In this document: positions 29,544 through 39,261 of the stretch, piece after piece
Layout of the letters: every line of letters starts with the position of its first letter
Numbering within the stretch: position 1 is the first letter of the stretch
Assembly: GCF_017349355.1 (NCBI RefSeq)
Contig: NZ_JAFMPM010000007.1
Span: 1-64,000, forward strand
Length of the DNA: 64,000 nucleotides
Direction: 5' to 3'
From: Thiothrix fructosivorans
GTDB lineage: Bacteria; Pseudomonadota; Gammaproteobacteria; Thiotrichales; Thiotrichaceae
Made by a program: the position numbers and the translations under genes
The notes under the pieces: model-generated
What the model was told of the DNA's origin: nothing
Databases searched by the model: none
Seen by the model: only the letters and a program-made list of their open reading frames with translations

Positions 29544-32500
29544 ATGCAGGTATTCTCAGTCGTTAAGCGGTTTGCTGTTGTCAGTATTATCGCTACATTC
29601 TTATTGTCAGCTTGCCAAGAAGGTAAGTTGTCTTCCTATCAAGGTGATGCAAGACCCAGCGTATTGCTAACATCCGAGGTGTTAGGGGATGCCCCTAATT
29701 ACCCCGCGTTGCAGCCATACCCGTTGTCAGAGGAATTGGAAGCCGCTTGGCGTGTGCCATCCTCTAATACCGGCGGTTGGACAGTTAATCCCAGTAATCG
29801 TCAGTTGGCACGCGCTTTTTACAATAGCGTTTATTCAGCCTCACTCAACACACCTATTGAATGGACGGGTAATCATGCCGCTTGTAATGCAGGCGCGACC
29901 AGCAGTGCATTTAAAGATTCTGTCCTAGCTCGCATCAATTACTTCCGTGCGATGGCTGGTGTTCCTGCCAGCGTAACGCTATCGAATACGTTCAATACGA
30001 AAGCACAGCAAGCTGCTTTAATGATGAGTGCCAATAATTCACTAAGCCATACTCCCCTAGTTCATGGCGGTGTTATACCGCAGATGGGTATACCGCTGCG
30101 AGCAGTTCTAACATTTCTTTGGGGCACAACGGTTGGGATGCTGTTGGCGGACAAATGCGTGACAACGGTACTAACAATACGGTGGCTGGGCATCGCCGTT
30201 GGCTGCTATATCCACAGACTCAGCAAATGGGCACTGGCGATGTGCCAGCAATCGATACTTACAGCGCCGCTAACGCTGTTTGGGTATTTGATGGGCGTTT
30301 TGGCTCAGCTAGACCGACCACCCGCGACGATTTCGTGGCATGGCCCACGAAAGGTTTTAATCCTTATCAAGTTGTGCCAGTACGTTGGTCTTTTGCTTAT
30401 CCGGGTGCAAATTTTGCAAACGCCACCGTCTCCATGAAGCAAGGTAGTGTCAATGTTCCGGTAACATTGGAAACGCCTACCAATGGTTATGGGGAAAATA
30501 CCTTGGTATGGCGACCTAATAATATGACCCCTGATCAAGACTGGCCTAAACCTGCTGCGGATACCAGTTACCAAGTAAGCGTCAATAACGTGACGGTTAA
30601 TGGTAGTTCGCGGAATTTTAGCTATACCGTGACGGTCATTGATCCCCAATCAGTGGGGACATCGGAAGAGCAGGTTCAAGTCAGTGGCAATACCAATCCG
30701 GTGGGTGGTGCGTTGGCGACATATACATTTAACGCCGTTTCCCTTGCCCAACAATATGAAGCCTATGTGGCAGAAATTTCAGAGGCTACGGGGAGTTATA
30801 ATGCGGAAAGCGATAGTTTGAATGTGACGGATGGTACGGATGCTTCCTATGACCTGATTTATTCAGATTCAGACATTAGCGATACGGCGGTTTACCGTTT
30901 AGCACCTGTCACATCATCTGAAACAGTTGAATTCCCTATTACCTATATTCCCTCTGGCGACAGTATTTTACAGTTTGATTCTAAACTGGGTTATGCAACG
31001 GATGGGCAAACGGCTGCTCTACAAATTAGTGTGGATGGTGGTGCAAGTTGGCGAGACATTTACAGTAAAACGGGTACATCTTCAGGCAATGAAGAAGAGT
31101 CGGCATTTTCTACAAAAACGCTTTCATTAAGTGCCTATGCTGACAAATTGGTAAAATTCAGGGCGCAATACCGTCACAATGGTTACCGTTACGTGGGTGT
31201 AACGTCTGATGTTAGTTTTTTGGTTGATAATGTACAAATCAGCAATGCTCAACAAGTTGTTGCAGAATCTATTCAAAATACGGGTAGCGCTACCAGCTTC
31301 AGTTTTACTCCTGCGAATGGTAAACGTTATGCCTTGGCGGGACGCGCTATTCCTTGGGTCGGTTATCCGGGGTTAGACTGGGGAGCAGTGTTGTATAGTG
31401 ACGCGGCGCATGGTGTTGATACTCAACCGGATGCTTTTAGCTTCACCGCACAAACTAACGTGGCACGTTCCAGCTTGATGACATCCAATGAAGTGACGGT
31501 CAGTGGTATTGAGGTTGCCGTTGCGATGAGTGTGGCGGGTGGGCATTACAGTATTAACGGTGCAGCATTCACTAATACGCCACGTTTGGTAAGCAATGGA
31601 GACAGAGTACGCGTACAGCACACCTCCGCTACTGGGTATGCGACCAAAGTGGATACAACCCTAACGATTGGCGGTGTCGATGGTACGTTTAGTAGTACAA
31701 CCTTGACTGAACCCGTTGATACAACGCCGGATGCGTTCAGTTTCACCGCGCAAACCAATGTAGTACGTTCTAGTGCAATGACATCCAACAGCATCACCGT
31801 TGGTGGGATTAATGCGCCAGCAGCGATCAGCGTTGCTGGTGGCAGCTATAGCATTAATGGTGGCGCATTCACCAGCACGGCAGGAACGGTGAGCAATGGC
31901 GCAACGGTGCGGGTACAACACAATGCTTCAGCCAATTACGCGACCAAAGTGGATACAACGCTGACGATTGGCGGTGTTAGCAGTATGTTTAGCAGCACGA
32001 CTTTGGCTGAACCCATTCCTATGATATTCAGTGAAAAAACGGATGTGTTACCTAGCACTTTGATGACCTCCAACAGTATTACGGTCAATGGTTTGACTGC
32101 GCCAGTGGCGCTGACTATCACCGGTGGTGAGTACAGCAAGAATAGTGGTGTTTACAGCAAAGCGAAGGGTACGGTGCAAAATGGTGATCAGTTAGTAGTA
32201 CGGCATACATCTTCGAGCAAGTCCAAGACTGCGGTGACGACAACGGTGAAGCTTGGAGCACAAACGCTGACGTTTAAAAGTACCACGCTGGTGATTGATA
32301 CTGCGCCCGATGCCTTCAGTTTTGCGGAACTCACGAATGTATTGCCAGCGACAGTGCTTGAATCTGAGCTGGTTACGCTGACTGGGATGAATGCGCCAAC
32401 CGCAGTGAGTATTAGCGCTGGTGAATACAGCCTCAATGGTGGAGCGTATACGAAAGCCAAGGGTACGGCTAAGACGGGCGATACCTTGCGGGTTCGTCAT

Positions 32501-32881
32501 GTGTCCTCAAGCAAGTCACAAGGCAAAGTGACCACTGCACTAACAGTAGGCGGTGTCAAGGCGAGTTTCGTGAGTACGGTCATGTTGCTGGATACCGTGC
32601 CGGATGCTTTCAGTTTTCCAGCCAAAACCGCCGTCGCTTTGAACACGGTGGTGGAGTCTGACCCTGCGACCATTGCTGGCATTAACGTGCCAACCGCTGT
32701 GAGTGTTAGTGGCGGGGAATACAGCCTTAATGGTGGTGCTTATACCAAAGTTAAGGGGGCGCTCAAAGCAGGGGATATTCTGCGCGTGCGCCACTTGAGT
32801 TCTAAAGTTGCAAAGAAGACAGTGACCACGACGGTTATGGTCGGTACGATTAAAGCGGTGTTCAAAAGCACTGCTCAGTAA
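29544..32881 (+). CDS. CAP-domain lipoprotein with five C-terminal repeats (one frame break near 30055)
   Basis: The ATG at 29544 has GGGGGG nine bases upstream and gives a lipoprotein signal with the lipobox LLSAC (Cys24); an upstream ATG at 29502 would precede it without improving the signal. The CAP/SCP domain runs from LARINYFRAM to LGHNGWDAVG and AGHRRWLLYPQ, which hold the paired His of the family. The frame is lost at about 30055 in a C run; one extra C restores HTPPSSWRCYTADGY into SLGHNGWD. A beta-sandwich and a choice-of-anchor-like domain follow, then five Ig-like repeats (two YATK-type, three YTKAKG-type) ending FKSTAQ. Repaired length is about 1,113 residues. It is probably an envelope-anchored member of the same exoprotein set. 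Confidence 0.75.
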
Positions 32882-32897
32882 ACCCGCCTATGAAGAT

Positions 32898-32925
32898 GGA
32901 TGCCTGCCACGCTTGGTGGGCATCC
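32898..32925 (+). terminator. Hairpin after the CAP lipoprotein gene
   Basis: GGATGCC-T-GCCA (32898-32909) pairs with TGG-TGGGCATCC (32914-32925) around a 4-base loop, 17 bases after the stop codon. There is no clear T run, so termination strength is uncertain. Confidence 0.5.
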
Positions 32926-32987
32926 CTTCCACGCTCTGCTATTCTACGTCTACCCACCACCATACTTAACATGACAACGAGGTAGGC

Positions 32988-34430
32988 ATGGACACCACTC
33001 CCAGCAATATTGGCTTAATCGGTCTCGGCGTAATGGGGTCAAACCTTGCGCTCAACCTGAATGATCACGGCTATTCCCTTAGCGTATATAACCGCACCTA
33101 TTCCCTCACCGAACAATTCATGGCGCAACAGGCACAGGGGCGCACGATCCAAGCCGCGCCAACCTTACCCGAATTCGTCAATCAGCTTGCACAGCCACGC
33201 ATTATTATGCTGATGGTCACGGCAGGGCGGGCTGTCGATGCGGTGATCGAGCAATTGCTACCGCTGCTCAACCCCAACGACATTATTATCGATGGTGGCA
33301 ATTCCAACTACAAAGATACCACGCGCCGCTGGCAGGAACTGACCGCAAAGGCTATTCATTTTGTCGGCATGGGCGTATCTGGCGGTGAAGAGGGCGCACG
33401 GCACGGCCCTTCCTTGATGCCCGGTGGTGCAGTCGAAGCATGGTCGGACATTCGTGAGATGTTCCAAGCCGTTGCTGCCAAAGCGGACGGTGTTGCCTGT
33501 TGCCAATGGCTCGGTGAAGGCGGAGCGGGGCATTACGTCAAAATGGTGCATAACGGCATCGAATACGGCGATATGCAACTGATTGCCGAAGCCTGCCACC
33601 TGATGCAACATGCTTTGGGCATGGATTTCGACGCAATGGCGGATACGTTTGCCGTGTGGAATCAAGGCAAGCTTGAATCGTATCTGATCGACATTACCAG
33701 CCAGATTTTGCGCCAGAAAGACGTGGACGGTAGCCCACTTGTCACCAAAATCCTCGACCGTGCCGGGCAAAAAGGCACGGGGTTATGGACGGCGCAAGAC
33801 GCGCTCGAACATGCCGTGCCACTGACCCTGATTGGCGAAGCCGTTCATGCACGGATGTTGTCGGCGCGTAAGGATGAACGTGTCGCTGCTTCTCAACTTT
33901 TGGGCGGTTTAGCCGCACCCGTGGCGGCAGATCAGCGGCAAGCCTATCTCGATGCTATTCATGATGCGCTGTATGCGGCAAAACTGGTGTCGTATGCGCA
34001 AGGTTTCATGCTGATGCAAACGGCGGCGGCGCAAAATGGTTGGAATTTGCCTTATGGCGACATTGCCTTGCTGTGGCGGGCGGGTTGCATTATTCGCAGC
34101 CGTTTTCTTGGCGACATTAAAGCCAGTTTTGAACGCGAACCTGTGCCGCAAAGCCTGTTGCAAGATGCGTTTTTTGCGGTGGAACTGAAGCAAGCGGAAA
34201 GTGGTTGGCGTAAAGCGGTGGCGTTAGCGGTGATGCAAGGTGTGCCAGCTCCGGCATTATCTTCCGCGTTGTCATTCTATGACGGCTACCGTTGTGCAGA
34301 CGGTTCGGCGAATATTTTGCAAGCGCAACGCGATTTCTTTGGGGCGCATGGCTACCAGCGAGTTGATCGCGACCCGGCACTGCATTTCCACACGCATTGG
34401 GGCACGGATCGTGCAGAGGAGCTGTTATGA
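32988..34430 (+). CDS. gnd: 6-phosphogluconate dehydrogenase, decarboxylating
   Basis: It catalyses 6-phosphogluconate to ribulose 5-phosphate plus CO2 with NADP reduction, the last oxidative step of the pentose phosphate pathway. It has 480 residues, the full family length. The nucleotide-binding motif is GLIGLGVMGSNLALNL; substrate and catalytic segments are GVSGGEEGARHGPSLMPGG and KMVHNGIEYGDMQ (catalytic Lys). GQKGTGLW and the C-terminal RVDRD are also present. It is the first gene of gnd-zwf-pgl; its stop overlaps the next start as ATGA, giving translational coupling. Confidence 0.97.
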   Translation: MDTTPSNIGLIGLGVMGSNLALNLNDHGYSLSVYNRTYSLTEQFMAQQAQGRTIQAAPTLPEFVNQLAQPRIIMLMVTAGRAVDAVIEQLLPLLNPNDIIIDGGNSNYKDTTRRWQELTAKAIHFVGMGVSGGEEGARHGPSLMPGGAVEAWSDIREMFQAVAAKADGVACCQWLGEGGAGHYVKMVHNGIEYGDMQLIAEACHLMQHALGMDFDAMADTFAVWNQGKLESYLIDITSQILRQKDVDGSPLVTKILDRAGQKGTGLWTAQDALEHAVPLTLIGEAVHARMLSARKDERVAASQLLGGLAAPVAADQRQAYLDAIHDALYAAKLVSYAQGFMLMQTAAAQNGWNLPYGDIALLWRAGCIIRSRFLGDIKASFEREPVPQSLLQDAFFAVELKQAESGWRKAVALAVMQGVPAPALSSALSFYDGYRCADGSANILQAQRDFFGAHGYQRVDRDPALHFHTHWGTDRAEELL

Positions 34431-35926
34431 GTTGTGGTTGTGTGGGGATTTCGCACGCCTACGTTATTTTTGGGGCGACGGGCAATCTGGCGGTGCACAA
34501 GTTATTGCCAGCACTCTACCAACTGCATTGCATGGGTCATTTGGCGGATGATGTGGAAATTCTTGGCTGTGGACGTACCCCCTTTACGCAGATTTCTTGG
34601 CAGGTAGAAGTACGCCAGCAATTGCTGAAGCAAGGTGTGGCAGAAGATGCAGCGTTAGAAAGCTTCATTCAGCGGCTGGATTATTTGGCGGGAAGTTTGA
34701 CGGAGGCGACGTTCTACCAAGCCTTGGGTGCATGGATTCAAAATGATGGCGAATGCGCCAACAACGTGATTTTTTACCTTTCCGTCAGCCCCGATTTGTA
34801 CGTCACTGTCACCGAAGGGCTGGCGGCGGCGCAATTGTTGGATGAGGTGCAAGGTTTTCGGCGCATGGTGATCGAAAAGCCGTTTGGTCACGATTTGGAA
34901 TCGGCGCGTACCTTGCAGCACAGCCTCAGCGAGCATCTTAAGGAAGAACAGATTTACCGCATTGACCATTACGTGGGCAAAGAAGCGGTGCAAAACTTGC
35001 TGGTGCTGCGTTTCGCTAACCTGATTTTAGAGCCGTTGTGGAATCGTTATCACATTGACCACATTCAGATTACCCACGCGGAAACGGTGGGAGTGGATGG
35101 GCGTGCCAGCTATTACGATAAGAGCGGCGGTGCGGTGCGCGACATGATCCAAAGCCATTTGCTGCAAGTGATGGCCTTGCTGGCAATGGAGCCGCCCGTG
35201 TCGCTGGAAGCGGAAGCCTTGCGCAATGAAAAGGTCAAGGTATTGCAATCCATTCGCCCGGTGAATCTGGAGCAGCTTGCGACTCATGCGATTCGTGGGC
35301 AATACGCGGCGGGTGAGGTGAAGGGTGAAGCTGTCCCCGGTTATTTGCAGGAAACGGGGGTGGCAGCGGGTAGCCATACCGAATCTTACGCGGCGATGAA
35401 GCTGTATATCGACAATTGGCGTTGGAAGGATGTGCCGTTTTATTTGCGTACTGGCAAGCGGTTGAAAGAGCGGCGTTCGTTGGTGGCGGTGCGTTTTAAG
35501 CAGCCGCCGATGCAATTGTTTAAGGGCAGCGGGGTGTATCAGCCGCATCCGAATTGGTTGTTGATTGGGATTCAGCCGGAAGATGCGGTGCGCATGGAGA
35601 TTTCTGCGAAAGTGCCGGGGCTGGAAATGCACACGCGCCAGATTGTGATGGATGCGTCGGTGAGTACGCCGGGTGAGCGCAAAGCCGAAGCGTATGAGGA
35701 ATTGTTGCTGGATGTGATCAAGGGCGATAGCTCGCTGTTTTTACGTTATGACGAGGTGAAAGCGGCTTGGACGGTGGTTGACCCGGTGATGCAACGTTGG
35801 GCAGAAGACGAGCAATTGCCCTTGCAATACCCGGCAGGTGGCTGGGGGCCGAAGGCGGCAGAAAAGATTTTTGGGGATTCGGATAGAGCGTGGCGGCACA
35901 CCTTGTCGTGCAATGGAGGTGAGTGA
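34427..35926 (+). CDS. zwf: Glucose-6-phosphate 1-dehydrogenase
   Basis: It oxidises glucose 6-phosphate to 6-phosphogluconolactone, feeding NADPH production. From the ATG at 34427, which overlaps the gnd stop, it has 499 residues. The frame is open upstream to 34397 but that extension lies inside gnd and does not add conserved sequence. The coenzyme-binding motif is FGATGNLAVHKL, and the active-site segment is RIDHYVGKEAVQN with the conserved His and Lys. LRTGKRL and VIKGDSSLF are typical later motifs. It ends GGE just before pgl, with the stop overlapping the next ATG. Confidence 0.97.
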   Translation: MSCGCVGISHAYVIFGATGNLAVHKLLPALYQLHCMGHLADDVEILGCGRTPFTQISWQVEVRQQLLKQGVAEDAALESFIQRLDYLAGSLTEATFYQALGAWIQNDGECANNVIFYLSVSPDLYVTVTEGLAAAQLLDEVQGFRRMVIEKPFGHDLESARTLQHSLSEHLKEEQIYRIDHYVGKEAVQNLLVLRFANLILEPLWNRYHIDHIQITHAETVGVDGRASYYDKSGGAVRDMIQSHLLQVMALLAMEPPVSLEAEALRNEKVKVLQSIRPVNLEQLATHAIRGQYAAGEVKGEAVPGYLQETGVAAGSHTESYAAMKLYIDNWRWKDVPFYLRTGKRLKERRSLVAVRFKQPPMQLFKGSGVYQPHPNWLLIGIQPEDAVRMEISAKVPGLEMHTRQIVMDASVSTPGERKAEAYEELLLDVIKGDSSLFLRYDEVKAAWTVVDPVMQRWAEDEQLPLQYPAGGWGPKAAEKIFGDSDRAWRHTLSCNGGE

Positions 35927-36573
35927 TGTTACCCAGTGATACGCAAGTGTTGGTGGATGCGGAAGCGGTAGCGCAGCGGGCGTGCGAGTGGATTGCAGCG
36001 GCGGCTCAGGTGGCGATTCGCGAACGTGGAGTGTTTCGCTTGGTGTTAGCAGGGGGCGGTACGCCGCAGCGGGCGTATGATTTGCTGGCAGATACACCGC
36101 AGGATTGGGATAAGTGGGAGATTTTTTGGGGGGATGAGCGGTGTTTGCCGGTTGAGCATGTGGAACGCAATTCGCGGATGAGCTTGCCGACTGAACGGCG
36201 TTTTCCGATTCCGGCGGAGTTGGGGGCGGAAGCGGCGGCGGAGGCTTATGCGCAGACTATCCACGATAAATTGCCGTTTGATGTGGTGATGTTGGGGATG
36301 GGCGAAGACGGGCATACGGCGAGTTTGTTTCCGGGGTTTGAAGAGGGGAAATCCCTAACCGTTGCGGTGTTCGATGCGCCGAAGCCGCCGCCGGAGCGGG
36401 TGAGTTTGAGTGTGGCGGCATTGCAGGCGTGTCGGCAGCAATTGGTGTTGGTGACGGGGGCGGGGAAGGTTGATGCGCTGGCGCAATGGCGTAGCGGGGC
36501 ATGTTTGCCGATTGTGTTGGCGGTGCGGGAGGATGCTTGTTTGTTGGTGGATGCGGCGGCATACGGAGAATAG
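35926..36573 (+). CDS. pgl: 6-phosphogluconolactonase
   Basis: It hydrolyses 6-phosphogluconolactone to 6-phosphogluconate, between the two dehydrogenases encoded upstream. It is a 215-residue DevB/SOL-type enzyme with LAGGGTPQRAYDLLA, FWGDERCLPVEHVERNSRM and LGMGEDGHTASLFPG. The ATG at 35926 overlaps the zwf stop (TGATG). The gene ends 10 bp from the stop of the convergent gene on the other strand. The three-gene cluster gives the complete oxidative branch from glucose 6-phosphate to ribulose 5-phosphate. Confidence 0.95.
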   Translation: MLPSDTQVLVDAEAVAQRACEWIAAAAQVAIRERGVFRLVLAGGGTPQRAYDLLADTPQDWDKWEIFWGDERCLPVEHVERNSRMSLPTERRFPIPAELGAEAAAEAYAQTIHDKLPFDVVMLGMGEDGHTASLFPGFEEGKSLTVAVFDAPKPPPERVSLSVAALQACRQQLVLVTGAGKVDALAQWRSGACLPIVLAVREDACLLVDAAAYGE

Positions 36574-36583
36574 GCAGAGTGCT

Positions 36584-38125
36584 TTAGATTTTCTCCCACT
36601 CAAACCCGACGATATTGCGGGTTTGTTTACTGAATTCGATGCCCACCAGATATAACTCGCGCCCGTCGCGGTATTTGTCAGCGTAGCGTTTGGCTTTGAT
36701 TTGTGCCAATGCTGCGCCATTGCCCTGTTCTGTGTCGATAGCCTTGAACTCGAAAATAAATACCTTGTTTTCTACGATAGCGGTTAGGTCAATTTGTCCC
36801 GTGGCGGTGACATCTTCCGCAATGGTGGTAGCACCACAAGCGACCATGTGAGCGTAGAACAGGCTGGCGTAATAACCTTCGTACTGATCAATATTGTTAT
36901 TGCGATACCAATCGTGGGGGATGCTAGCGAAGAAGCGTTTGAGGGTATCTCGTAGCCCGTCCATGTCTGCTTTTGCCAATAGGCGGTAGATTTGTATGCT
37001 GGTTTGGGGGGCGCGGCTGTTGGTTGGGGTTAGGTAGCTCAGTAAATGGGTGGTTAGGCTGAGTTTGACTTCAAGGTTGGGGTAGCCTAAGACGAAACCC
37101 AATTGGTTGCCCATTTGCAGGGTTTCGTGGATGGTGAGGTAGCCTGTCTGGAATAGCAGCACTTCGGCGGGGATATTGTCGATGTCAATGCTGCCAAGGC
37201 TGGACTCTTGGACTTCGAGGTATTCCAGTTGCGGCAGGTAGTAATGTCCGGTTTTGAGCAAGGTCAGCAGAAAGCTGGGGGTGGCGGTTTCAAACCAGTA
37301 ACTGCGAAACTGTTGCCCTTTATCGACAAATAACAAGATGTCAAACGGGTTGTAAACGGATTCTCCTAACCAATTGTAGCCGTTGTACCATGCCCTCACT
37401 CGTGCCATATCCGCGCCTTTTAGATGGTCATGGAAATGGTGTTCCAGTTCGCTTTGGGTGTAGCCGCACAGGGCGCTGTAACGCGCATCCAACGTGATGT
37501 CGTTGAGGTTGTTTAACCCGCTGAAGAGTGAGACTTGGGAAAATTTGGATACGCCGGTCAGTAGTACAAAGCGCAGCAGGGTGTCGCGCCCTTTCAGCAC
37601 GGAATAAAGGTTTTTCAGCCCGTCACGCAATTCTGTGGCGCGTTGGCTGTCCAGAATTTGGTCGAGGATGGGTTTGTCGTATTCGTCGATCAGTACTACC
37701 GCAGGTTGTGAGTAGGCTTCTACGCTGTCTTCAATCAATTGCGCAAATTGTTGTGAAATAAGCCCTTCTTGTAATTTGACTCCTAGTCGTTCGGCATTCT
37801 TTTTGAGTTGCCCGATTATGAGGGTGTCAAGTTGTGTGCGGTCGGTATGTACGCCGTCGTTGAAGGTGATGTGGATGACGGGGTGTTGTTTTGTCCAGTC
37901 CCATAACGGGTGAATGGCTAAGCCTTGGAATAGGGGTTCGTTACCCTCGAAGAGTTCTTTGAGGGTGTCAACCAGCAGGGATTTACCGAAGCGGCGTGGG
38001 CGGGAGAGGAAGTGATAGCGACTGGTTGTCACCAGTTGGTGGATCAGGGCGGTTTTGTCGACGTAGACGCAGCCGTCGTTGAGGATGCTGCTGAGGGTGC
38101 TGATGCCGATGGGGAGTTTTTTCAT
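36584..38125 (-). CDS. AAA-ATPase-like protein with C-terminal PD-(D/E)XK nuclease domain
   Basis: This is a 513-residue protein of the widespread AAA-ATPase_like plus PDDEXK_9 type. The N-terminus reads MKKLPIGISTLSSILNDG, then VDKTALIHQL and the nucleotide-binding loop SRPRRFGKSLLVDTL (about 41-55). VLIDEYDKPILD is the Walker B-like element. The C-terminal nuclease fold is seen in GQIDLTAIVENKVFIFEFK (the D...E-x-K triad) and QIKAKRYADKY. Such genes are abundant and often multicopy in some bacteria and Thiotrichales-like genomes; their function is unproven, with mobile-element or defence roles suggested. It stands alone, convergent to pgl. Confidence 0.85.
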   Translation of the reverse strand: MKKLPIGISTLSSILNDGCVYVDKTALIHQLVTTSRYHFLSRPRRFGKSLLVDTLKELFEGNEPLFQGLAIHPLWDWTKQHPVIHITFNDGVHTDRTQLDTLIIGQLKKNAERLGVKLQEGLISQQFAQLIEDSVEAYSQPAVVLIDEYDKPILDQILDSQRATELRDGLKNLYSVLKGRDTLLRFVLLTGVSKFSQVSLFSGLNNLNDITLDARYSALCGYTQSELEHHFHDHLKGADMARVRAWYNGYNWLGESVYNPFDILLFVDKGQQFRSYWFETATPSFLLTLLKTGHYYLPQLEYLEVQESSLGSIDIDNIPAEVLLFQTGYLTIHETLQMGNQLGFVLGYPNLEVKLSLTTHLLSYLTPTNSRAPQTSIQIYRLLAKADMDGLRDTLKRFFASIPHDWYRNNNIDQYEGYYASLFYAHMVACGATTIAEDVTATGQIDLTAIVENKVFIFEFKAIDTEQGNGAALAQIKAKRYADKYRDGRELYLVGIEFSKQTRNIVGFEWEKI

Positions 38126-38185
38126 ACAAGGTGCTTGCAGGCTGAGAACAAGGTTTAAGTATAGCGGAAACGTTGGGGCAGGGTG

Positions 38186-38836
38186 TCATAGTGAGAAGAC
38201 CTTAACCATGCAGGTGAGCGGGGCATTGTTGGGGAAGCAGTAGTTGCCTTGGGAGTCGATCATTTTCCAGTGGGAGATGACGGTGCTGGGGTAGTTGGGG
38301 GCGGTGAAGGTGATGGCGATTTCGATTTGTCCGTTGGGTGGGGTGTCAGGTAGTGGGTAATGGTTTTGGGGGGATTTGAGACCGTGTTTTACGATTGTGC
38401 CGTCGGGGTGGCGCACTTGCAGGAGGTCATCAATGCAGATGAGACTACGCCCTTGCCAGTGGACTGTGCCGGTGTTCTGAATCAGCCATTTTTTGACGAA
38501 GGTGGTGTTGATAGAAACCATGTCGCCATCGGGAAAGGTCACATCCTTGACGAAGCCGATGTCGTCCCCGGTGGTGGAACTGGATGTACGGCATTCTGTG
38601 CCGGTGTGGCAGGCAAAGTCAGCGTAGCGGAAGTAGGCACTGATCAGTTCCATTGGGTGGATGTTGAGTGCATCGGCAATTTTTATCAGCGTTTTGAACT
38701 TGGCTTCTTCTACGCTGCCGTCTAGCAGATTGTGGACGGCTTTGCGGCTGAGTCCTACTTCTTCTGCGAATTTGCTAATGGATATTGATTTTTCAAGGAT
38801 TTTTCGGCGTAGGAATATGCCAAAGTCTGTTTGCAT
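38186..38836 (-). CDS. XRE-family regulator with NBR1-like Ig domain
   Basis: From the ATG at 38836 (MQTDFGIFLRRK) it has 216 residues; an upstream start at 38884 adds 16 residues with no family resemblance. Residues 1-62 are an XRE/Cro helix-turn-helix (ISKFAEEVGLSRKAVHNLLDG). Residues about 85-205 have the NBR1-type Ig pattern: FVKDVTFPDGDMV, then FVKKWLIQNTGTVHWQG and IEIAITFTAPNYPSTVISHW. In eukaryotes that fold binds proteins in autophagy; bacterial XRE-NBR1 fusions exist but their ligand is unknown. It may repress itself or the neighbouring lipase-giant pair, which starts about 430 bp away in the opposite direction. Confidence 0.75.
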   Translation of the reverse strand: MQTDFGIFLRRKILEKSISISKFAEEVGLSRKAVHNLLDGSVEEAKFKTLIKIADALNIHPMELISAYFRYADFACHTGTECRTSSSTTGDDIGFVKDVTFPDGDMVSINTTFVKKWLIQNTGTVHWQGRSLICIDDLLQVRHPDGTIVKHGLKSPQNHYPLPDTPPNGQIEIAITFTAPNYPSTVISHWKMIDSQGNYCFPNNAPLTCMVKVFSL

Positions 38837-39019
38837 GGTTAGGTCTCGTGCTGTGATAGTGTGAAATTGAGTAGTCAAGTACACAGTTTAACCCTACAAG
38901 TAAACCTTTTGTCCAATAAGTAAAAGAAATGGGTTAACATCGAATTGTCAAGTACCAATAATCACCGTTTATCGGATAATTCTGTACACGACAAACAATT
39001 CTGACAACTTGTAACCAAT

Positions 39020-39244
39020 TTATAATTTTTTTGATAGGAATAGGACTTGCGCATTGACGGCGACCTGAAATTGTGGGTTAAGGTGCTGCTTACCTTGCAT
39101 GAAGTTTCTGACGAAAGCGGCGATCACCTTTGTGTGCAAATTGCGTTGCCACTGGTAGGCATTGCTGATGATGTCAACAAACCTCATCTGCTGGAGGTGG
39201 ACATAACTGCACAAGGCAGCAAAGATATGGTTGCGTATCGGCAC
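39020..39244 (-). pseudogene. Transposase C-terminal fragment
   Basis: The minus-strand frame carries KVPIRNHIFAALCSYVHLQ and WQRNLHTKVIAAFVRNFM, then HLNPQFQVAVNA. This is the C-terminal end of an IS4/IS5-like DDE transposase. The catalytic region is missing and the fragment ends abruptly before the lipase start, so it is a scar. It sits at the left edge of the AT-rich lipase and giant-gene segment and may mark how that segment arrived. Confidence 0.6.
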
Positions 39245-39261
39245 TTTTAGGAGATTTAAGT

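Noticed and set aside
34397-34426. Longer zwf start at 34397
   Set aside because: It lies within gnd and adds no conserved sequence; the ATG overlapping the gnd stop fits translational coupling.
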